This document shows positions 1-6,506 of a DNA stretch of 9,949 nucleotides, piece by piece. Source of the stretch: Actinomycetes bacterium. Its GTDB lineage: Bacteria > Actinomycetota > Acidimicrobiia > Acidimicrobiales > RAAP-2. The notes beneath the pieces were generated by a model. The model made no database searches, had not been told where the DNA came from, and saw only the letters and a list, made by a program, of their open reading frames with translations. A program made the translations under genes and the position numbers. Position 1 is the first letter of the stretch; every line of letters starts with the position of its first letter. The stretch is taken from assembly GCA_021800645.1 (NCBI GenBank), contig JAJYYT010000053.1:1-9949 (forward strand), given 5' to 3'.

Positions 1-198
1 ACGCGCTACGCGGACTTGAAGCGCGACCTCGCAGAAGCGCTCGCAGAGATGCTCCGGCCCGTGCGCGAGCGCGCCCGCGAGCTCCGCGCGGACCCCGCGA
101 CGGTCCATGCGGTCTTGAGGTCCGGCGCCGCGCGGGCCCACGAGATCGCGTCGGTGACCTACGCGAGCGCTGCAGAGGCGGTCGGGCTGCTCGGCTGA
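1..198 (+). CDS. trpS: Tryptophanyl-tRNA synthetase, C-terminal end (partial)
   Basis: The last 65 codons of a gene that begins upstream of the window; it is open from base 1 and ends at TGA 196-198. The peptide begins TRYADLKRDLAEAL and continues with LRPVRERARELRADP, then VLRSGAARAHEIA and a final GLLG. This matches the helical C-terminus of class I TrpS: the 'Y-x-x-LK' segment, the 'P-I-R-x-R' helix and the 'GA-x-x-A-x-x-IA' motif that ends the anticodon-binding domain. The enzyme charges tRNA-Trp in the cytoplasm. No catalytic motif (HIGH/KMSKS) is visible because that part lies outside. The gene converges on the SDR gene with only 37 bp between stop codons, and I see no clear terminator hairpin there. 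Confidence 0.85.
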   Translation, partial: TRYADLKRDLAEALAEMLRPVRERARELRADPATVHAVLRSGAARAHEIASVTYASAAEAVGLLG

Positions 199-235
199 GG
201 TCGTGTCCGGCGAAGAAGGCGGGAACGAGCGCGCG

Positions 236-1051
236 TCACTCCCCGTCGAGCGGCGTCACGTAGGCGGCGTGGATGCCCCCGTCCACGATGAACGTTGACG
301 CAGTGATGAACGACGCGTCGTCCGACGCCAAGAACGCGGCGGCCGCGGCGATCTCCTCCGGCTCGCCGAACCTGCCCATCGGCACGTGCACGAGCCTGCG
401 TGCCGCACGCTCGGGGTCCTTTGCGAACAGCTCCTGAAGGAGCGGCGTGTTGACGGGACCGGGGCAGAGCGCGTTCACCCGGATGCCTCGGCGGGCGAAT
501 TGGACGCCCAGCTCACGGGAGAGCGAGAGCACACCACCCTTCGAGGCGGTGTAGGAGATCTGCGACGTCGCCGCGCCCAGGAGCGCGACGAAGGACGCGG
601 TGTTGATGATGCTCCCCCCGCCGTGCTCCAGCATCCGGGCGATCCCGGCCTGGCAGCACAGGAAGACGCTCGTGAGGTTCACCTCCTGGACCCGCCGCCA
701 CGTGTCGAGGTCGGTCGTGAGGATCGAGTCGTCTTGGGGAGGAGAGATGCCGGCGTTGTTGAAGCACACGTCGAGCCGGCCGAGCGTGCCGATCGCGGTG
801 TCGTACATCTTCTCGACGTCCTCTCGGCTCGTCACGTCCGCTCTGACGAAGAGCCCGCCGATCTCGTCGGCCACCGCCTTGCCCGCGCGCTCGTCGAGAT
901 CCGCGACGACGACGCGCGCGCCCTCAGCGGAGAAGCGCCGCGCGGAGGCCCGCCCGATCCCGCTCGCCGCGCCCGTGACCACCGCGACCTTTCCGTCGAG
1001 CCGCCCGCCTCCCGACCGCGCGCCGGCTCTTGTCGACCCACCTGTTTGCAT
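236..1051 (-). CDS. Short-chain dehydrogenase/reductase (SDR), FabG-like fold
   Basis: A 271-residue classical SDR, slightly longer than the usual 245-260 because of a 17-residue N-terminal lead before RLDGKVAVVTG. Visible motifs are the cofactor loop TGAASGIG (26-33), an acidic D51 after beta-2 that favours NAD(H) over NADP(H), NNAG (98-101), and the catalytic tetrad N125, S153, Y167, K171 (YTASK). The C-terminus shows the usual 'VDGG'. The ATG follows an AAAGGTGA ribosome site (1059-1066) that overlaps the stop codon of the ALDH gene, so the two genes are translationally linked. As the last gene of the permease-ligase-ALDH-SDR operon it probably oxidises a hydroxyl on the gamma-glutamylated substrate, giving the aldehyde that the ALDH consumes. 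That role is inferred from context. Family members are often annotated as 3-oxoacyl-ACP reductase, which is unlikely here since no fatty-acid genes are nearby. Confidence 0.92.
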   Translation of the reverse strand: MQTGGSTRAGARSGGGRLDGKVAVVTGAASGIGRASARRFSAEGARVVVADLDERAGKAVADEIGGLFVRADVTSREDVEKMYDTAIGTLGRLDVCFNNAGISPPQDDSILTTDLDTWRRVQEVNLTSVFLCCQAGIARMLEHGGGSIINTASFVALLGAATSQISYTASKGGVLSLSRELGVQFARRGIRVNALCPGPVNTPLLQELFAKDPERAARRLVHVPMGRFGEPEEIAAAAAFLASDDASFITASTFIVDGGIHAAYVTPLDGE

Positions 1052-1058
1052 CGGGCAC

Positions 1059-2423
1059 TCACCTTTCGGTCGCGATGAACACGTTCTTCACCTCGCTGAA
1101 CCCTGACAGCGCGTCGGGACCGAGCTCACGTCCGAGCCCCGACTGCTTGAAGCCCCCGAAGGGAGTCCAGTAGCGCACCGAGGAGTGCGAGTTCACCGAC
1201 AGCGTCCCCGACTCGACGCCTCTCGCCACTCGGAGCGCTCTCGAGACGTCGTTGGTCCAGATGGAGCCCGAGAGCCCGTAGACCGTGTCGTTGGCGATCC
1301 GCACCGCGTCCGCTTCGTCCTCGAAGGGGATCACGGAGAGCACGGGCCCGAAGATCTCCTCGCGTGCGACGCGGTCATCGGGTGACACCGGGGCGAGCAC
1401 GGTCGGGGGGAACCAGTAACCCGGACCCTCGGGCGCGCTGCCGCGGAAGGCCACCTTCGCAGAGCCCGTGACGTAGCCCGACACGACCCGGCGTTGCTCG
1501 GCGCTGATCAACGGCCCCATCTGGGCGTCCTCCGCCGACGGATCCTTCACCTTGAAGGCGCGCACCGCAGGCTCGAGGAGAGACATGAACCTCTCGTAGA
1601 CGGAGCGCTCCACGAGGAGGCGTGATCGGGCGCAGCAGTCCTGGCCCGCGTTGTCGAAGATCGACGTCGGCGCGCTCGCGGCGGCGCGCTCGAGGTCCGC
1701 GTCGGAGAAGACGATGTTGGCGCTCTTGCCTCCGAGCTCGAGCGTCACCCGCTTCACCTGCTCGGCGCACCCGGCCATGATCTGCTTCCCCACCGCGGTC
1801 GAGCCGGTGAAGCAGACCTTGCGGACCTTCTCGTGGGTGACGAACCGCCACCCGACCGTGCTGCCAGCCCCGGTCACCACCTGGAAGACGTCCTGTGGGA
1901 TCCCCGCGTCGTGGCAGAGCTCGGCGATCCGCACTGCGGTGAGCGGGGTGAGCTCGGCGGGCTTCAAGACGACGCAGTTGCCGGCCGCGAGCGCCGGCGC
2001 GAAGCCCCAGGACGCGATCGGCATGGGGAAGTTCCACGGCACGATGACCCCAACGACCCCGAGGGGCTCGTAGAAGGTGAAGTCCACGCCCCCAGGGACC
2101 GGGATCTGCCGGCCCGAGTGTCGTTCGGGGGCGCCCGCGTAGTAGGCGAGGACGTCGCGGACGTTCCCGGCCTCCCAGCGGGCGTTAGCAATGGTGTGGC
2201 CTGAATTGCGCACCTCGAGCGCAGCAAGCTCTTCCCTCGCGGAGTCGACCGCCTCCGCCGCGCGCCGGAGCAGGCGCGCGCGGTCCCCCGGCGCGACGGC
2301 GGCCCATGCGCCATGTGCTCTCGACGCCCGCTCGATGGCGTCGTCGACCGCATCTTGTGTCGCCGAGGGCACCGAGGCGATGACGGTCTCGTCGACCGGG
2401 CTGACGACGTCGTGGGTCACCAC
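1059..2423 (-). CDS. NAD(P)-dependent aldehyde dehydrogenase (AldC/PuuC-like)
   Basis: A 454-residue member of the ALDH superfamily. The catalytic machinery is complete: N131 in PWNFP, K154 in LKPAE, the nucleotide loop FTGSTAVG (205-212), general base E229 in LELGGK, catalytic C263 in GQDCCARSR, and E356 in EEIFGP. It lacks about 25 N-terminal residues found in 480-500 residue members and begins directly at '[13 protein letters not shown]'. From memory this short form also occurs in mycobacterial AldC (Rv2858c), so it is probably not a truncation. The GTG start lies only 4 nt after the ligase stop codon with no strong Shine-Dalgarno, suggesting translational coupling. It is predicted to oxidise a gamma-glutamyl-amino-aldehyde to the corresponding acid, downstream of the ligase and SDR. 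Family certain; substrate inferred from the operon. Confidence 0.93.
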   Translation of the reverse strand: MVTHDVVSPVDETVIASVPSATQDAVDDAIERASRAHGAWAAVAPGDRARLLRRAAEAVDSAREELAALEVRNSGHTIANARWEAGNVRDVLAYYAGAPERHSGRQIPVPGGVDFTFYEPLGVVGVIVPWNFPMPIASWGFAPALAAGNCVVLKPAELTPLTAVRIAELCHDAGIPQDVFQVVTGAGSTVGWRFVTHEKVRKVCFTGSTAVGKQIMAGCAEQVKRVTLELGGKSANIVFSDADLERAAASAPTSIFDNAGQDCCARSRLLVERSVYERFMSLLEPAVRAFKVKDPSAEDAQMGPLISAEQRRVVSGYVTGSAKVAFRGSAPEGPGYWFPPTVLAPVSPDDRVAREEIFGPVLSVIPFEDEADAVRIANDTVYGLSGSIWTNDVSRALRVARGVESGTLSVNSHSSVRYWTPFGGFKQSGLGRELGPDALSGFSEVKNVFIATER

Positions 2424-2427
2424 CGGG

Positions 2428-3789
2428 TCACAGCCGCTCGAAGCCCCGGTAGCGCTCCCAGTCGGTCACCGCGGCGTCGAACGCGGCAAGCTCAACGCGA
2501 GCCATCTGGGTGTAGTGCTCCACCACCGCATCCCCGAACGCCTTGCGGGCGACGAGGCTCCGGCCGAAGAGCTCCGCCGCGTCCCGGAGCGTCGCCGGGA
2601 TCCTCGGCTTGTCGCTCGCGTACGCGTTGCCGCGGAGCTCTTCTTCGAGGGGCAGGCGGTTCTCCACGCCGTGCAGACCCCCGACGACGAGCGCCGCGAG
2701 CGCAAGGTACGGGTTGACGTCGCCACCGGGGACCCGGCACTCGGCCCTGAGCGAGGGTCCGTGCCCGACCAGCCGGAAGGCACAGGTTCGATTGTCCCTC
2801 CCCCACGCCACCGCCGTCGGGGCGAAGGAGCCCTCAGCGAAGCGCTTGTAGCTGTTGACGTTCGGCGCGACGAGCAGGGTCAGCTCCGGAAGGCTCGCCA
2901 GCATGCCCGCGAGCCACCAGCCGAGGACCTCGGAGGTGCCGTGCTCGAGCTCACCTGCGAAGATCGGGACGTCCCGTGCGTCGCGAAGCGAGAGGTGGAC
3001 GTGGCAGCTGTTGCCCTCACGTTCGTTGAATTTCGCCATGAACGTGAGCGACTTGCCTTCCTGGGCGGCGATCTCCTTGGCACCGGTCTTGTAGACCACG
3101 TGCTCGTCGGCCTTGGAGAGGAGGTCTGCATAGCGGAAGGCGATCTCGTGCTGGCCCAGGTTGCATTCGCCCTTCACCGATTCGACCGCCATTCCCGCGT
3201 CGCGCATCTCACGCCGAATGCGGCCGAGCAAAGGCTCGATCCTCGAGGTGCCGAGGATCGAGTAGTCGACGTTGTAGCTGTTGGCGGGCGTCATGTCTCG
3301 GTAGCCGCGGCGCCACGCGTCCTCGTAGCGGTCCTCGAAGACGATGAACTCGAGCTCGGTGCCCGCGAGCCCCGTCCATCCGCGCTCTGCGAGCCTCGCC
3401 ACCTGGCGCTTGAGGATCGCACGCGGCGACTCCTCGACCGGGGAGCCGTTCTCCCACTCCACGTCGGCGTGGCAGAGCACGGTCCGCTCGTGCCAGGGCA
3501 CTGGACGGAGCGTCGAGAGGTCCGGGCGCATCACGAGGTCGCCGTAGCCGGTCTCCCAAGACGAGATCGCGTACCCGCCCACCGTGTTCATGTCGACGTC
3601 GACCGCGAGCAGGTAGCTGCACCCCTCCGTGGCGTGGCGCGCCACCTCGTCCACGAAGAAGCGCACGTCCATTCGCTTCCCTTGGAGCCGTCCCTGCATG
3701 TCGGTGATCACGACGAGGACGGTGTCGACGGTGCCGCGCTGTGCTGCCGCACGCAGCTCCTCCAGCGCGTGCTCGCGGTCTTGGGTCAT
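2428..3789 (-). CDS. Glutamine synthetase-like gamma-glutamyl-amine ligase (GlnA4/PuuA type)
   Basis: A 453-residue protein with the glutamine synthetase fold: beta-grasp N-domain (about 15-105) and catalytic domain (about 120-453). Metal and substrate motifs are recognisable: E145/E147 in TELEF, E208 and E215 in KGECNLGQHE, H263 in NSCHVHLSL, NSYKR (312-316), R334 and R339 in the RDNRTCAFR stretch, and E350/R352 before VPGGDVNPYLALAA. Where true GlnA has the ammonia-site flap GYEAP, this protein reads GSFAP (320-324), so the flap glutamate is replaced by F322. That argues for an amine rather than ammonium as acceptor. Family knowledge: PuuA glutamylates putrescine and Streptomyces GlnA4 glutamylates ethanolamine, both consuming ATP. 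The setting (permease before, ALDH and SDR after) supports carbon/nitrogen catabolism rather than ammonia assimilation. The ATG follows the permease stop by 19 nt with only a weak purine-rich ribosome site. The exact amine is unknown. Confidence 0.9.
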   Translation of the reverse strand: MTQDREHALEELRAAAQRGTVDTVLVVITDMQGRLQGKRMDVRFFVDEVARHATEGCSYLLAVDVDMNTVGGYAISSWETGYGDLVMRPDLSTLRPVPWHERTVLCHADVEWENGSPVEESPRAILKRQVARLAERGWTGLAGTELEFIVFEDRYEDAWRRGYRDMTPANSYNVDYSILGTSRIEPLLGRIRREMRDAGMAVESVKGECNLGQHEIAFRYADLLSKADEHVVYKTGAKEIAAQEGKSLTFMAKFNEREGNSCHVHLSLRDARDVPIFAGELEHGTSEVLGWWLAGMLASLPELTLLVAPNVNSYKRFAEGSFAPTAVAWGRDNRTCAFRLVGHGPSLRAECRVPGGDVNPYLALAALVVGGLHGVENRLPLEEELRGNAYASDKPRIPATLRDAAELFGRSLVARKAFGDAVVEHYTQMARVELAAFDAAVTDWERYRGFERL

Positions 3790-3808
3790 GCTCGTCCGGC
3801 CTTGCCGG

Positions 3809-5413
3809 TCATGCGGGCTCGCCGGCGGGAGCCTCTTCGGGAAGGCCTTCGACCGGCACCGGGCCGCCCAGCTCGAGCTCGATCCGCCTCAGCTCTTCGG
3901 GGTTCCCTTCGATCTGGGGCCCGTGGAACCACTTCTTCGCAGAAAGGAGGTACCAGCCCCCGGCGCCGAACAAGACGACGGCGACCGCGACGACCGAGTA
4001 GTTGAACGTGCCGAAGGTCACCGGGTACACAGTCGGCAGGCAGAACAGCACCGTGATGAAGGCGGTCCACACGACCGCGATCCACCCGAGAGGGGCGCTC
4101 CAGCGGCCAAGGTGCCAGACGCTCGTCTTGAAGCGCTTCCCTTGCAGGCGACGCAGCAGCACCGGCGTGACGTAGGCGATGTAGAGCCCGATCACTGCGA
4201 TCGACGTGACTGCGGCGTAAGCGGTCGAGCTCACGAGATAGGGGAGGCCGAGCACGAACGCGGCGCCGGCCGCGAGCCAGCACGAGTTCGTCGGGGTGCG
4301 GGTACGAGGGTTGATCTGCCGCCACAGGCGCGACCCGGGAACCGCCCCGTCCCTCGAGAAGGCGAAGATCATCCGGGAGTTCGAGGTGACCGACGCCATG
4401 CCGCAGTAGAACTGCGCGCCGATCACCAGGAACAAGAGCAGCTCCCCGATGTGCCGCCCGACGGCGTCGATCCAGATCTGGACGGGCGGCACGCCCGTGG
4501 AGCTCGTGATCGCGCTCTGGTACGTGTGAGGCTGGATGGCCGAGGTGACCGTGATGAGCAGGATCCACCCCAGCACGAAGGAGATGAGGATCGACATCAC
4601 GATGCCCCACGACGGCGCCGTACGGGAGTTGCGCGTCTCTTCGGTCATGTGGATCGACGCGTGGTACCCGGTGAAGGTGTACTGGGCGAGGAGCAACCCG
4701 AGCAGGAACACGTACCAGCTGGCGTGCCACCCCGTCTGGTTGACGAACTTCGTGAAGACGAAGCCGATCGACTCGTGATGCTGGGGGATGGCGAACAGGA
4801 TGCCCACCATGAGGAAGACCGTCACCACGTGCCACCACACGGAGAGGTCGTTCAAGAAGGCAACGAGCCTCACGCCGAACGTGTTGAGCATGCCGTGGAT
4901 GAACAGGATGATCCCGTAGATGAGGATGACCCACGGCGGTGAGGTCGGATAGCCGAAGAGCAGGTTCAGCAACGCAGTGAGGAAGAACGCGAGCCCGAAG
5001 TCGATGCCCGCGGTGACGCCGACCTCTCCCATGACGTCGAACCAACCGACCATCCAGCTCCACCCCGCGCGCTGGGATGGCGGGGCGAGCTTGGCGCTCC
5101 AGTAGTAGAGGCCTCCTGCAGTGGGGTAGACCGAGCAGATCTCAGCCATCGACAGCCCGATGATCGTGACGAAGACCGCCACGATCACCCACCCGATGGT
5201 GATGTCGACTGGGCCGCCCGTGGTCATCCCGTAGCCGTAGAGGGTAAGCGTCCCCGCAAGGATCGAGATGATCGTGAACGAGATCGCGAAGTTCGAGAAC
5301 CCTCCCATCTCCCGCAGCAGGCGCTGGGCGTAGCCCAGCTCGTGGAGAGTCTCGAGGTCCGAGCCCAGCGCTGCAGGCTTGCCACCTCTTCGAAGCACGC
5401 GGTTCACGGCCAT
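3809..5413 (-). CDS. APC-superfamily amino acid/amine permease (ACT family)
   Basis: A 534-residue membrane protein with about 12 hydrophobic helices (roughly 39-58, 70-92, 119-150, 160-177, 191-209, 231-249, 269-291, 322-340, 378-394, 400-419, 440-460, 470-490) and charged cytoplasmic tails. Characteristic segments are GFSNFAISF in helix 1, YPTAGGLYYWSAKLAPP (96-112), HMTEET (255-260) and SNSRMIFAFSRDGAVPGS (344-361). These are hallmarks of the amino acid/choline transporter (ACT) group that includes GABA and choline permeases. It is the first structural gene of the operon and presumably imports the amine used by the ligase. I chose the ATG at 5413 because AGGAGG lies 6 nt upstream. An in-frame GTG at 5431 with its own GAGGAG (5436-5441, 4 nt away) is a possible alternative adding six residues (MARRGS). 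Substrate not determinable from sequence. Confidence 0.9.
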   Translation of the reverse strand: MAVNRVLRRGGKPAALGSDLETLHELGYAQRLLREMGGFSNFAISFTIISILAGTLTLYGYGMTTGGPVDITIGWVIVAVFVTIIGLSMAEICSVYPTAGGLYYWSAKLAPPSQRAGWSWMVGWFDVMGEVGVTAGIDFGLAFFLTALLNLLFGYPTSPPWVILIYGIILFIHGMLNTFGVRLVAFLNDLSVWWHVVTVFLMVGILFAIPQHHESIGFVFTKFVNQTGWHASWYVFLLGLLLAQYTFTGYHASIHMTEETRNSRTAPSWGIVMSILISFVLGWILLITVTSAIQPHTYQSAITSSTGVPPVQIWIDAVGRHIGELLLFLVIGAQFYCGMASVTSNSRMIFAFSRDGAVPGSRLWRQINPRTRTPTNSCWLAAGAAFVLGLPYLVSSTAYAAVTSIAVIGLYIAYVTPVLLRRLQGKRFKTSVWHLGRWSAPLGWIAVVWTAFITVLFCLPTVYPVTFGTFNYSVVAVAVVLFGAGGWYLLSAKKWFHGPQIEGNPEELRRIELELGGPVPVEGLPEEAPAGEPA

Positions 5414-5419
5414 CGACCC

Positions 5420-5425
5420 CCTCCT
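5420..5425 (-). promoter_or_regulatory. Ribosome binding site of the permease gene
   Basis: Perfect AGGAGG on the minus strand, 6 nt before the ATG at 5413. It decides the start in favour of the ATG over the in-frame GTG 18 nt upstream, which has a weaker and closer GAGGAG. Confidence 0.7.
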
Positions 5426-5461
5426 GGCCACTCTGCTCCTCGGTCACGCGGCAGGCGAAAG

Positions 5462-5492
5462 CCCTCCTCTTCCCCGCCCCCACGAGCCCCCC
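5462..5492 (-). other. G-quadruplex-like motif in operon leader
   Basis: On the transcribed-sense (minus) strand four G runs of 6, 5, 4 and 3 are separated by loops of 5, 1 and 7 nt, which fits the canonical G3+N1-7 pattern. It lies in the predicted 5' leader, between the promoter and the ribosome binding site of the permease. In such GC-rich DNA this could be chance. Confidence 0.35.
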
Positions 5493-5494
5493 GG

Positions 5495-5517
5495 AAGAAA
5501 AGGGCCAACTTCAGCCC
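5495..5517 (-). promoter_or_regulatory. Terminator-like hairpin at the start of the operon leader
   Basis: In the predicted transcript, GGGC (5517-5514) pairs with GCCC (5505-5502), with one possible further U-G pair, and is followed at once by UUUUCUU (5501-5495). The stem is only 4-5 bp and starts about 4 nt after the predicted transcription start. It resembles a miniature intrinsic terminator or a 5'-protecting hairpin more than a full attenuator. Confidence 0.3.
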
Positions 5518-5526
5518 GTTCGCTGC

Positions 5527-5555
5527 ATTATGAGAGCGCGGTGTTCGCGTGTCAA
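5527..5555 (-). promoter_or_regulatory. Sigma-70-type promoter of the amine operon
   Basis: Reading the minus strand, a perfect -35 TTGACA (5555-5550) is followed after exactly 17 bp by CATAAT (5532-5527), five of six matches to the -10 consensus. It sits in the 219-bp gap between the regulator gene and the permease gene, in one of the few AT-richer patches of the window. The predicted start is near 5520, giving a leader of about 107 nt. I found no convincing inverted repeat for the GntR regulator overlapping it. Confidence 0.75.
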
Positions 5556-5632
5556 GCAAAATCCTCTCGGGCCACGCAAGGTCCTCGCGGGCTCCTGAGT
5601 GCCTGACGTGCGCCTCGGGCGCGCCGCGTCGA

Positions 5633-6442
5633 TCAGCCGAGGAAGCCGCGGAGGAGCGCAGCGGTTCCTTGCAGGTGCTCTGCCATCGCGCGGCGCGCTG
5701 CCTCGGGGGTCCGGCGAAGGACGGCTCGCACGATGCGGGCGTGCTGCTCGTTGGAGTGGGCGAGGTTCGCGTCGAGGATCGGGATCTCGTCGAGGAGGTC
5801 GTTCAGCCGCATGCGAGCATCCGCCGCCGCCGCAACGAGCGACGGTGAGCCGGTCATCTCGACGAGCGCCAGGTGCAGACGCGAGTCCTCCCGCCGATAG
5901 GCGGCGGCACCTGCGTTCGACGCGTCTTCAAGGCACCTCTCCAGGTGCGCCTGTTCGGCTTTGGTCGGGCGGCGGCTCGCGGCGACCGCGACAGCCCCCA
6001 GTTCGATGGCCGCCCTGAGCGACAGGACGTCGGTCAGCTCCTCACGGCTGACCTTCCTCGGCTTCCTCGCCCTGCTCTCGGACAGCTCGCTCGGGCGATA
6101 GGTCACGAACGTCCCGCCCAGCCGGCCGTGACGCGACTCGACGTAGCCGGCCTCGCGTAGCGAGCGGATCGCTTCACGAAGGGTCATCCGGCTGACCGCC
6201 AGCTTTGCCGCCATCTCCCGTTCACTGGGGAGCCGCTGACCGTGGCCGACGAGGCCGAGCTTGACAGCTGCGAGCAGGCGCTCGACGGTCTCTTCGTACG
6301 CGTTCCCTCCGCGGACGGGCCGCAAGATCGCCTCCGCGCCGCTGCTGAGGGGGGTGCCGTCGGCCGACGCCGTGCCCGAGCCGCGGCGGCGAGGATCTGC
6401 GGGAGCGGGGAAGCGCTCCGGCCCCTCCTCGCTCATCACCAT
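5633..6442 (-). CDS. GntR-family transcriptional regulator, FadR subfamily (FCD domain)
   Basis: A 269-residue regulator. A disordered lead (1-45) precedes a winged helix-turn-helix (about 49-113) with GQRLPSEREMAAKLAVSR and TLREAIRSLREAGYVESRHG, the GntR signature. The C-terminal all-helical FCD domain (about 138-265) retains the metal/ligand residues D186, H190, H234 and H256. Such proteins are dimeric repressors or activators that respond to small carboxylates or related metabolites. It lies immediately upstream of, and on the same strand as, the permease-ligase-ALDH-SDR operon and is the obvious candidate regulator of the promoter at 5527-5555. No good Shine-Dalgarno precedes the ATG at 6442. 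A TANNNT element 6 nt upstream suggests a leaderless mRNA. A second ATG at 6436 (MSEEG) is a possible start two codons in. Confidence 0.9.
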   Translation of the reverse strand: MVMSEEGPERFPAPADPRRRGSGTASADGTPLSSGAEAILRPVRGGNAYEETVERLLAAVKLGLVGHGQRLPSEREMAAKLAVSRMTLREAIRSLREAGYVESRHGRLGGTFVTYRPSELSESRARKPRKVSREELTDVLSLRAAIELGAVAVAASRRPTKAEQAHLERCLEDASNAGAAAYRREDSRLHLALVEMTGSPSLVAAAADARMRLNDLLDEIPILDANLAHSNEQHARIVRAVLRRTPEAARRAMAEHLQGTAALLRGFLG

Positions 6443-6448
6443 GGACGA

Positions 6449-6454
6449 AAGCTA
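6449..6454 (-). promoter_or_regulatory. Candidate -10 element for a leaderless regulator transcript
   Basis: TAGCTT on the minus strand fits the actinobacterial TANNNT -10 motif and ends 6 nt before the ATG of the GntR gene, so transcription would start at or next to the A of the start codon. No -35 match is visible at 17-18 bp. This agrees with the lack of a close Shine-Dalgarno. Confidence 0.35.
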
Positions 6455-6495
6455 TCCTGCCTCGCCCGGACGGGTGGACGCCCGGCCGGGATCGC

Positions 6496-6506
6496 TGGTC
6501 AGACCG
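6496..6506. promoter_or_regulatory. FadR-box-like palindrome, candidate operator
   Basis: TGGTCAGACCG matches the E. coli FadR-style half-site arrangement TGGTC-N-GACCA at all but the last base. It overlaps the stop codon of the M50 protease gene and lies about 54 bp upstream of the GntR regulator start, a place suited to autoregulation. I found no second copy near the operon promoter, so this is tentative. Confidence 0.25.

Noticed and set aside
199..235. Bidirectional terminator between trpS and the SDR gene
   Set aside because: The 37-bp convergent gap contains no convincing stem or T/A tract.
2191..4005. 604-codon open frame on the plus strand opposite the ligase and parts of its neighbours
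   Set aside because: The translation is low-complexity and rich in Arg, Ala, Glu and His with no domain. The opposite strand encodes well-conserved enzymes. It is a typical antisense shadow in GC-rich DNA.
3629..4942. 437-codon plus-strand frame, and a 425-codon minus-strand frame at 3786-5063, over the permease gene
   Set aside because: Both are charged, repetitive translations of other frames of the permease, which has clear transmembrane and family motifs.
5610..5622. GCGCC-TCG-GGCGC inverted repeat after the regulator gene, as a terminator
   Set aside because: Only a 5-bp stem with a 3-nt loop and no T tract; expected by chance at this base composition.
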